In this document: one piece after another, positions 23,512 through 27,769 of the stretch
How positions within the stretch are numbered: the first letter of the stretch is position 1
Layout of the letters: each line of letters opens with the position of its first letter
Source of the DNA: CAYQCN01 sp964415975
GTDB lineage: Bacteria; Patescibacteriota; Saccharimonadia; QS-5-54-17
Length of the DNA stretch: 27,769 nucleotides
Direction of reading: 5' to 3'
NCBI GenBank assembly: GCA_964415975.1
Contig: CAYQCN010000009.1
Location: forward strand, 1 to 27,769
Notes under the pieces: generated by a model
What the model was told of the DNA's origin: nothing
The model's input: the letters and a program-made list of their open reading frames with translations, nothing else
Databases searched by the model: none
Position numbers and translations under genes: made by a program

Positions 23512-23994
23512 ATGGATAAGTCAAAAATAATAGTAGTTGGCTTGATTGTTTTTGTTTTGCTGGTCGCCTTGCTGATAGTACGAAGCATGTTCAGTGATGA
23601 TACTGAGCCGATATCAGCAGAGATGCTACAAGCGCAATCAACACTAATCGAGCTAAGCGACATGGCAACTGATGATGCCAGATCCTCAAGCACCCGTCTC
23701 AATGCCGCCTCAATACTGAGCACCACTACAACCGACTACCGTTATTTGCAAAAAGTTCACCAAGATCGATACGGTTCAACAGTAGATGCAGTAGACACTA
23801 TTGCCGTTGAAGAATTAGAAGGCTCCCGCGAAAATTACGACAATATATACAATGAGCTTGCCAATGATTTTTTGGAGATAAGTATAAACAGGCTCAACCT
23901 GTTGCGGCGTGAAACTAAGGACCCAGTAGCTCTTGAAGCGATAGACGCAGCTATATCCAACCAAGAATCTCAACTAGAGCGTATACAAAACTGA
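23512..23994 (+). CDS. Hypothetical single-pass membrane protein
   Basis: I do not recognise a family. The 160-residue product has a short Lys-rich start, one strong membrane helix (about residues 5-25, IIVVGLIVFVLLVALLIV), then an acidic, Ser/Thr-rich and mostly helical outer domain. In that domain ISAEMLQAQSTLIELSDMA and later helices look like a helical bundle or coiled coil. The start ATG 23512 is preferred over a TTG at 23476. A TACAAT hexamer lies 10 nt before the ATG and there is no Shine-Dalgarno. It diverges from dnaG and is followed by another small membrane gene on the same strand. The stop is TGA. Confidence 0.7.
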   Translation: MDKSKIIVVGLIVFVLLVALLIVRSMFSDDTEPISAEMLQAQSTLIELSDMATDDARSSSTRLNAASILSTTTTDYRYLQKVHQDRYGSTVDAVDTIAVEELEGSRENYDNIYNELANDFLEISINRLNLLRRETKDPVALEAIDAAISNQESQLERIQN

Positions 23995-24015
23995 AACTAG
24001 CCATTTTATAGCTTG

Positions 24016-24040
24016 TGATTAGCAGATGCATCACTAATCA
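24016..24040 (+). promoter_or_regulatory. Nested 25-bp dyad next to the promoter of the small membrane gene
   Basis: TGATTAG (24016-24022) and CTAATCA (24034-24040) are perfect inverted copies around an 11-nt centre that itself holds the palindrome GATGCATC (24025-24032). It ends 2 bp before a TAGAAT -10 box, covering the -35 position, so it fits an operator. It might also be the end of the upstream transcript, but no T-run follows. Confidence 0.45.
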
Positions 24041-24042
24041 AG

Positions 24043-24048
24043 TAGAAT
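24043..24048 (+). promoter_or_regulatory. -10 box for the 66-residue membrane protein, predicting a leaderless mRNA
   Basis: TAGAAT is followed by 6 nt and the ATG at 24055, so the A of ATG would be the first transcribed base. A GAGG two nt before the ATG is too close to serve as a normal ribosome site. Confidence 0.5.
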
Positions 24049-24054
24049 GAGGCT

Positions 24055-24255
24055 ATGAAAAGAATCGACTGGAAAAGCGGGACGGCTAGAGGAACGGCAA
24101 CTTTTATAGTAACCTTAGGCTCTCTATGGCTTTTATTCTACCTGCTTAGAGTAAATTTTGGCATAGAGTTTTTCGCTGCTAACATCTTAATTCTAATTGG
24201 CGCCGGTTGGCTGGGTTACTACGTTTGGAAGAAGACAGAAATAGGCTATTACTAA
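24055..24255 (+). CDS. Small hypothetical protein with two membrane helices
   Basis: The 66-residue product has a basic N-terminus (MKRIDWKSGTARG), a first hydrophobic helix (about 16-32, FIVTLGSLWLLFYLL) and a second (about 39-57, FFAANILILIGAGWLGYYV). It ends in a charged tail KKTEIGYY. No family is recognised. The gene is supported by a -10 box at leaderless distance and by a tight fit with its neighbours. It converges on the 88-residue minus-strand gene with only 5 bp between the stops. Confidence 0.65.
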   Translation: MKRIDWKSGTARGTATFIVTLGSLWLLFYLLRVNFGIEFFAANILILIGAGWLGYYVWKKTEIGYY

Positions 24256-24265
24256 AAAGCCTATT
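24240..24265. terminator. Inverted repeat over two convergent stop codons
   Basis: AATAGGCT (24240-24247) and AGCCTATT (24258-24265) form an 8-bp stem around a 10-nt loop, and both stop codons lie inside. It may work as a bidirectional terminator, but no run of T follows on either side, so this is tentative. Confidence 0.35.
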
Positions 24266-24527
24266 CTGCTTCTTCTGGCCGAAGAGTTGCCGCACGAGCA
24301 ATAGCATCTTTGCCCTCTCCAAAATTAGTCTCTCTTATCCGTAGCCAAACACCCTCGGCAGAAAAATCGCCTTCACCAACTCTCAACCCATGACCATCTC
24401 GAGTCACCTCAGGGCCAAAATCATAAACTGCCTGCCCGTGAACAGCCTCCCACGAGAGGCCGACCCCGTCTTCAACGTTGGCTAGATTGTCCCACAGTCC
24501 TCTTGGCACGCTGTCTTCATATGTCAT
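24261..24527 (-). CDS. Small acidic hypothetical protein, 88 residues
   Basis: No family is recognised. The product is acidic, Gly-rich and soluble-looking (MTYEDSVPRGLWDNLANVED, VYDFGPEVTRDGHGLRVGEG, WLRIRETNFGEGKDAIARAA). It has no signal or membrane helix. Evidence that it is real: a perfect TATAAT exactly 7 nt before the ATG, the same arrangement seen at ftsK, and a good fit between two neighbours with no competing frame. It lies downstream of VKOR on the same strand. Confidence 0.65.
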   Translation of the reverse strand: MTYEDSVPRGLWDNLANVEDGVGLSWEAVHGQAVYDFGPEVTRDGHGLRVGEGDFSAEGVWLRIRETNFGEGKDAIARAATLRPEEAE

Positions 24528-24534
24528 ACCTGTT

Positions 24535-24540
24535 ATTATA
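24535..24540 (-). promoter_or_regulatory. -10 box for the 88-residue protein, predicting a leaderless mRNA
   Basis: TATAAT on the minus strand, 7 nt, then ATG. No Shine-Dalgarno and no clear -35 are seen. Confidence 0.55.
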
Positions 24541-24588
24541 CTCTAAGTGCCTAAAATTTTGCAGGTAAAAACAGCCCTATCTAAAGCC

Positions 24589-25200
24589 TCAACCCAAATA
24601 AAATGCCCGCCAAGCATCCCAAAACTGTATCGATATAAGCCCTATCATAAGCAAAAAAACCGCTGCCACTACATCCATGTGGTGGCGCTTAGACCATTCA
24701 AAAGCTTTTTCTAGGCGCGACGGCAGCCGCAAAAACTGCCTGTCAAACAAATAAAGCAATACGTACCAAAAGACCGGTATCGTAGCTATCCACACCACAA
24801 TACAATATGGGCACAAAACCCCGATTTCATAAACTGTCTGTTGGAATAACCAGAAAACAAACAAAAGTGCAGCTGTTGAAGCAGCCCCTAAGCAAAGCCA
24901 GAACCATCGCTGCAAAGTGGCGCCAGCCAACAAGACTGCTCCCACCACAGCCAGACCACTAAAGCCAGCTACGCCAAGCAATGAGTTAGGAATACCAAAC
25001 GCTTCAGCCTGGGGCATGCTCACTACAGATCCACAACTAAGAAACGGGTTTATGTCACAGGCCAAAGCAATATCTGGACTCTCGGCCAGCCTGACTCTGT
25101 CAACCGTCAAGCCAACAGAAGCCAACAAACCGACAATACCGCCAATAAGTATTACCCAAGGTACAATTTTTTGTAGTTGCGTTTGTTCAACCGAATGCAT
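24589..25200 (-). CDS. Vitamin K epoxide reductase family protein (VKOR)
   Basis: Bacterial VKOR re-oxidises DsbA-type oxidases and passes electrons to quinones, doing the job of DsbB. From ATG 25200 the protein is 203 residues with about five membrane helices. The catalytic cysteines are C48 and C56 in the loop pair ACDINPFLSCGS, the conserved Ser/Asn region GIPNSLLG follows, and the redox CPYC is at 130-133. No thioredoxin domain is fused, so a separate partner is needed and none is nearby. I prefer this start over an ATG 18 codons upstream because VKORs begin shortly before the first helix and an extended -10 box lies 7 nt before it. The stop is TGA. Confidence 0.93.
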   Translation of the reverse strand: MHSVEQTQLQKIVPWVILIGGIVGLLASVGLTVDRVRLAESPDIALACDINPFLSCGSVVSMPQAEAFGIPNSLLGVAGFSGLAVVGAVLLAGATLQRWFWLCLGAASTAALLFVFWLFQQTVYEIGVLCPYCIVVWIATIPVFWYVLLYLFDRQFLRLPSRLEKAFEWSKRHHMDVVAAVFLLMIGLISIQFWDAWRAFYLG

Positions 25201-25207
25201 GCCATCA

Positions 25208-25216
25208 ATAATAACA
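25208..25216 (-). promoter_or_regulatory. Extended -10 box for VKOR, predicting a leaderless mRNA
   Basis: On the minus strand TG-T precedes TATTAT (25208-25213), then 7 nt and the ATG at 25200. The TG motif would compensate for the lack of a -35. It argues for the shorter VKOR start. Confidence 0.5.
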
Positions 25217-25300
25217 GACTTAAACCCAATAGGCGCTTGGAGCCGAAATTGCATTACTGCATGTAGCCTTATTTAACTGTCTCGACTATAAAAACCCAAG

Positions 25301-26197
25301 CTAATGAATCATGTAATTCTCAAAGAATGACTCGACTGTCTCAAAACCTTCTTGGCCAAGCTCGCCATGAGCCCTGCCTTCACCGAAGTCAAAACCTACC
25401 AGATTATTACCTAGGGCAGACTTTAAGTCTTTAGCGTGAGAAAAGTCTATCACTTCATCGTCTCTTGAGTGAGAAATATAAACTGGAACATCTATGTCTG
25501 TCGCCACCTTAGACGGACCGGTATTTTTCATGTCTATACCCAATGTCAGCGCCATAAAATAACCAGTCTCCACCAGCACCCGGCCCAATAATGGAATGTC
25601 TATAGTGCCTTTAGCCAACTTGTACAAATTGCTATATCCAGACTCGGCATAAACGGCCTGGATCTCGTCCATTTCAGCTGCCGACATCAAAGCAATTGAA
25701 GCTCCGAATGAGAAACCCCATACTCCAACCTCTTCAATCTCCTTCTCTTGCTTTAGCCATCCTAAGGCCGCCTGCATGTCTTTAGTCTCTTTCGAGCCTA
25801 AGCCAGAATAGCTGCCGCCGCTCTCTCCGTGATAGCGAAAGTCAAACATAAACAAATTGTAGTCATCAATCAAACCAGCCGATAGCGGCAGTATGTTACC
25901 TTTGTCGGCCGGATATCCATGAAGCGCTACTATGGTCTTGTTCTGGCTGTATTCATCACTCGGCTCTCCGTTTGATTGGCGCGGTATAAACCACCCTGCT
26001 ATTTCTACGCCATCATCGGTCTCAAAGTGAGCATCTTCATAAACAAGCCCCAGATCTGCTGGTGTCAGCTCGCTTTTAATCAGGCTGGGGCGAACTGCCA
26101 TAAACACCAACAAGCCAGCCGAAAAAAGTATGGCAAATAGCAAATACACTATCGCCCTTACCCATAGCTTGCTCCAATAATCCTTTATTAGATCCAT
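25301..26197 (-). CDS. Membrane-anchored alpha/beta hydrolase
   Basis: This is a serine hydrolase of unknown substrate. The 298-residue protein has one N-terminal membrane helix (about residues 13-36, IVYLLFAILFSAGLLVF). An outer alpha/beta-hydrolase domain follows with oxyanion region ALHGYPADKGN, nucleophile elbow GFSFGAS (Ser163), acid in HSRDDEV (Asp246) and His277 in GRAHGE. It resembles the BEM46/YfhR-like 'alpha/beta hydrolase with N-terminal anchor' group. The start at ATG 26197 is chosen because TATGAT lies 6 nt upstream; a TTG 13 codons further out would overlap this promoter. It diverges from the amidotransferase gene. Confidence 0.88.
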   Translation of the reverse strand: MDLIKDYWSKLWVRAIVYLLFAILFSAGLLVFMAVRPSLIKSELTPADLGLVYEDAHFETDDGVEIAGWFIPRQSNGEPSDEYSQNKTIVALHGYPADKGNILPLSAGLIDDYNLFMFDFRYHGESGGSYSGLGSKETKDMQAALGWLKQEKEIEEVGVWGFSFGASIALMSAAEMDEIQAVYAESGYSNLYKLAKGTIDIPLLGRVLVETGYFMALTLGIDMKNTGPSKVATDIDVPVYISHSRDDEVIDFSHAKDLKSALGNNLVGFDFGEGRAHGELGQEGFETVESFFENYMIH

Positions 26198-26203
26198 AAT
26201 ACA

Positions 26204-26209
26204 ATCATA
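26204..26209 (-). promoter_or_regulatory. -10 box for the hydrolase, predicting a leaderless mRNA
   Basis: TATGAT on the minus strand, 6 nt, then ATG 26197. No Shine-Dalgarno is present. It lies in the 53-bp gap shared with the divergent amidotransferase gene. Confidence 0.5.
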
Positions 26210-26250
26210 CCGCACTATCCTATACCTTCTCAGCATGCAAAAATATAGCT

Positions 26251-26835
26251 ATGAAAATTGCCATTGTAGACAACTACACCGATTGCCTGCCCCAGGTTGA
26301 GCAATTGTGCAAAAACGTAGATGCGGATACGGCTCTATTTCGCCCACATAAAATTGGCAACATCTCACCATCGCAATTTGACTTAGCTATTCTTAGTGGC
26401 GGCATATGGTATGACGACACAAGCCAGCAATACGCCCACTACGGCAAAGAGTTGTCCTTTATATTGCACAGCGGCCTTCCCGCAATAGGTATCTGCTTGG
26501 GCATGCTACTTATGGTGGCGGCTTTTGGTGGGCGCATAGAAGACCTCAGCCACCGATCTATAGGCCCAAAAGACATTTATCTAAACCAAGAAGGCACCTC
26601 ACAGCTACCCAACACGCCGGCTAAAATTAGCGTTTTTGAAAATCACAGCAAGAGTAGCATCGCTCTGCCAGGCAACCTAGAGTTGTGGGCAGAGTCTGAA
26701 GAAGGGGCAGAGATAATATCTCATACTAAACTGCCATTGGTAGGTGTGCAGTTTCACCCAGAACAAAAAACCGACACCACTTCGGAACAGATTTGGCTCG
26801 ACTTAATAGAAAACGTCACCAATCGATCTAGCTGA
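26251..26835 (+). CDS. Stand-alone class I glutamine amidotransferase domain protein
   Basis: Class I amidotransferases release ammonia from glutamine for a partner enzyme. The 194-residue protein has the nucleophile elbow GICLGM (Cys82) and the His-Glu pair of the triad in VQFHPEQ (His169, Glu171), so it should be active. It resembles the glutaminase half of GMP synthase or TrpG, but no synthetase domain or obvious partner is nearby. The substrate is therefore unknown. There is no Shine-Dalgarno; a weak TGC-AAAAAT extended -10 lies 6 nt before the ATG. The last 8 bp overlap the YbaK-type gene on the other strand. The stop is TGA. Confidence 0.85.
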   Translation: MKIAIVDNYTDCLPQVEQLCKNVDADTALFRPHKIGNISPSQFDLAILSGGIWYDDTSQQYAHYGKELSFILHSGLPAIGICLGMLLMVAAFGGRIEDLSHRSIGPKDIYLNQEGTSQLPNTPAKISVFENHSKSSIALPGNLELWAESEEGAEIISHTKLPLVGVQFHPEQKTDTTSEQIWLDLIENVTNRSS

Positions 26836-27310
26836 CAGCAAGGTCGACAACTTCTGGGTCTATTGCAAACATAAAATCTGCTACATCCATGATAATAGTT
26901 TTGTTGTGTACTCCAGGATTAAAAGACATAGACTCTTGATCTAAAAAGGCAACATCAACCATTGTCCTCAAGCCGGCAATTTGAGCCAATGGATAACAAG
27001 CCCCTATCTCGCATTCCATCTGATCCTTGACCTCCTCCGGCCTGGCAAACCTCGGCCTCTTATTGGCACCGATATGGCTCATTAATTTTTTAATGTCTAA
27101 ACGCCTATTGCCCTGAATAACAGCCACCACAAACTCCTCTTCGGACTTTAAAAGCAGCGACTTCGCACCTTGCGACATCGACATACCACGTACAGTTGCA
27201 GCTTCTTGGCTGGTGTGTACCGGTTCATGTTCTATCACGCCATGCTCTATTCCGTTGTCGCTCAAAAACTGCACAATCGCCGTAAAAGGGTCTGTCTCTA
27301 ATTTACTCAT
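26828..27310 (-). CDS. YbaK/ProX-type aminoacyl-tRNA deacylase
   Basis: This family hydrolyses wrongly charged tRNAs (for example Cys-tRNA-Pro or Ala-tRNA-Pro) in trans. From ATG 27310 the protein is 160 residues. Visible family features are VIEHEPVHTSQEAATVRGMSMSQGAKSLLLK, with the conserved Lys in the K-S/T-L-L pocket strand, then FVVAVIQGNRRLDIKKL and the late NPGVHNKTIIMDV strand. The usual 'GGVPPFG' segment is replaced by EIGACYPLA, so the substrate cannot be guessed. AGGGTG six nt before this ATG is a fair ribosome site; an in-frame GTG at 27319 is the alternative start. Confidence 0.85.
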   Translation of the reverse strand: MSKLETDPFTAIVQFLSDNGIEHGVIEHEPVHTSQEAATVRGMSMSQGAKSLLLKSEEEFVVAVIQGNRRLDIKKLMSHIGANKRPRFARPEEVKDQMECEIGACYPLAQIAGLRTMVDVAFLDQESMSFNPGVHNKTIIMDVADFMFAIDPEVVDLAVS

Positions 27311-27404
27311 AAATATCACCCTACCATATTTTAAAAAGCTATAAATACCAACTAAATAACTCTGAACCCTTAACTCTTAAATGCGACCAAATATTTACTG
27401 GTTA

Positions 27405-27432
27405 TTGCTGTTGCACCAACTTGATTTATAAT
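27405..27432 (+). promoter_or_regulatory. Promoter of the tRNA-Ser gene
   Basis: A perfect TATAAT (27427-27432) lies 19 bp before the tRNA 5' end. A poor -35 (TTGCTG, 27405-27410) is 16 bp upstream. The predicted start leaves a short 5' leader to be removed by RNase P. Confidence 0.55.
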
Positions 27433-27451
27433 TAGATTTACGCAGTTTTTT

Positions 27452-27543
27452 GGAGGGGTGTCCGAGCGGTTTATGGTGCAGCCTTGGAAAGGCTGTGTGC
27501 CGGTTTCCCGGCACCGCGGGTTCGAATCCCGCCCCCTCCGCCA
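27452..27543 (+). tRNA. tRNA-Ser, anticodon GGA
   Basis: This 92-nt gene folds as a class II tRNA. The acceptor stem is GGAGGGG/CCCCTCC with discriminator G and an encoded CCA. The anticodon stem is CAGCC/GGCTG with loop TTGGAAA (anticodon GGA, reading UCC/UCU). The long variable arm is GTGCCGG/CCCGGCAC and the T-arm GCGGG-TTCGAAT-CCCGC. The long variable arm and G73 are serine identity elements. Its last 18 nt are the start of a 65-bp direct repeat. Confidence 0.96.
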
Positions 27544-27590
27544 GGAAGGTGACGCCCAGGCTTTTAAGTCTGGGCGTTAGCTTTCTAGTG
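27526..27590 (+). repeat. 65-bp direct repeat, copy 1, starting inside tRNA-Ser
   Basis: This segment holds the 3' end of the tRNA T-arm, the acceptor 3' strand, CCA and a GC-rich hairpin. It is identical to 27705-27769 at an offset of 179 bp. Confidence 0.93.
27547..27587 (+). terminator. Hairpin just after tRNA-Ser (possible terminator or processing signal)
   Basis: The core stem is ACGCCCAG/CTGGGCGT (8 bp). Outer pairs GAAG/CTTTC extend it with one bulged T and one mismatch, and the loop contains CTT/AAG. There is no poly-T tract after it, so intrinsic termination is uncertain. Confidence 0.55.
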
Positions 27591-27704
27591 AAGAAAGCAG
27601 GATTCGAAGCCGTATTTTGCGTTAGCAAAATGGGTGCGGGCGCCAAGGAGCAGCGCGCAGAAGCTTCTTAGTTTCGAGCACTGTGACTGCGCATCGCTTG
27701 CATT
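27591..27704. other. Unique 114-bp stretch between the two tRNA-derived repeats
   Basis: No gene is supported. It has a clean hairpin ATTTTGC-GTTA-GCAAAAT (27614-27631), the 10-bp palindrome AGAAGCTTCT, and GCGCAG...CTGCGC arms further on. It may be the variable part of a repeat unit or a tiny inserted segment. Confidence 0.4.
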
Positions 27705-27769
27705 ATCCCGCCCCCTCCGCCAGGAAGGTGACGCCCAGGCTTTTAAGTCTGGGCGTTAGCTTTCTAGTG
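27705..27769 (+). repeat. 65-bp direct repeat, copy 2, at the window edge
   Basis: A second exact copy of the tRNA-Ser 3' terminal 18 nt plus the following hairpin, without the rest of the tRNA. The window stops at the last matching base, so the repeat could be longer. Confidence 0.93.

Noticed and set aside
27547..27587. True integron attC site
   Set aside because: GTTAGCT does not fit GTTRRRY and the opposite arm lacks RYYYAAC; no integrase in the window. Kept only as a weak analogy.
27395..27646. An 83-codon minus-strand frame with a GAGFEPAVPGNR phrase
   Set aside because: It is the antisense of tRNA-Ser and the hairpin after it; this phrase is a well-known false protein from antisense serine tRNAs.
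27450..27671. A 73-codon plus-strand frame through tRNA-Ser and the repeat
   Set aside because: It reads straight through the tRNA and structured repeat, has no ribosome site, and is best explained as structure, not coding.
1..27769. Alternative genetic code (UGA = Gly)
   Set aside because: UGA is the natural stop of PNPase, RodZ-like, MutM, VKOR, the amidotransferase and the 160-residue protein, and no gene needs UGA as sense.
27526..27769. CRISPR array
   Set aside because: Only two repeats, 65 bp long, with a 114-bp gap and derived from a tRNA end; no cas genes.

Overview
The window is a gene-dense stretch (about 43% GC by eye) of a bacterial chromosome with almost no spacer DNA. It carries core information-processing genes and no plasmid, phage or transposon genes. 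My best guess for the host is a Patescibacteria/CPR bacterium, most likely Candidatus Saccharibacteria (TM7). The reasons are small genes, interlocked convergent stops, TruB without a long C-terminal domain, a uracil-DNA glycosylase without Fe-S cysteines, and an RNase J/PNPase decay set. This assignment is inference, not a database result. UGA is a normal stop at many genes (PNPase, RodZ-like, MutM, VKOR and others), so the UGA=Gly code of SR1/Gracilibacteria is excluded.

Layout. Positions 1-206 (-) hold the N-terminus of a membrane protein cut by the window edge. ychF (340-1455, +) converges on a long minus-strand block. Read in transcription order, that block is a degenerate DHH protein (14367), truB, rpsO, pnp, a family 4 uracil-DNA glycosylase, rnj, ftsK, a RodZ-like protein, rpsF, ssb, rpsR, efp and tlyA (ending 1452). 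The conserved truB-rpsO-pnp order, the rpsF-ssb-rpsR cassette and the RNA-decay pair PNPase + RNase J are all recognisable. rpsT (14533, +) diverges from this block and converges on a second minus-strand block: dnaG (23408), rpoD copy B, rpoD copy A, polA, mutM, holA. The replication and repair genes here (primase, Pol I, delta subunit, MutM) make an initiation/repair cluster around the housekeeping sigma factor. From 23512 to the end are small membrane or hypothetical genes, VKOR, an alpha/beta hydrolase, a class I glutamine amidotransferase, a YbaK-type deacylase and tRNA-Ser(GGA).

Three things stand out. First, the primary sigma factor is present as two adjacent copies that look identical over 1,089 bp. 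The identity stops within a few bases of the start and stop codons, and the two flanks differ. Second, about ten genes have a sigma70-type -10 hexamer only 6-9 nt before the start codon, which predicts leaderless or near-leaderless mRNAs. Ribosomal-protein and downstream operon genes instead carry Shine-Dalgarno leaders. Third, the window ends in a 65-bp direct repeat that begins inside the 3' end of tRNA-Ser and includes a long imperfect hairpin, with a second copy exactly at the window edge.

Smaller observations include a stem-loop in front of pnp, a possible two-state leader in front of rpsF, an EF-P with Arg32, and four convergent gene pairs that overlap or nearly touch at their stop codons.
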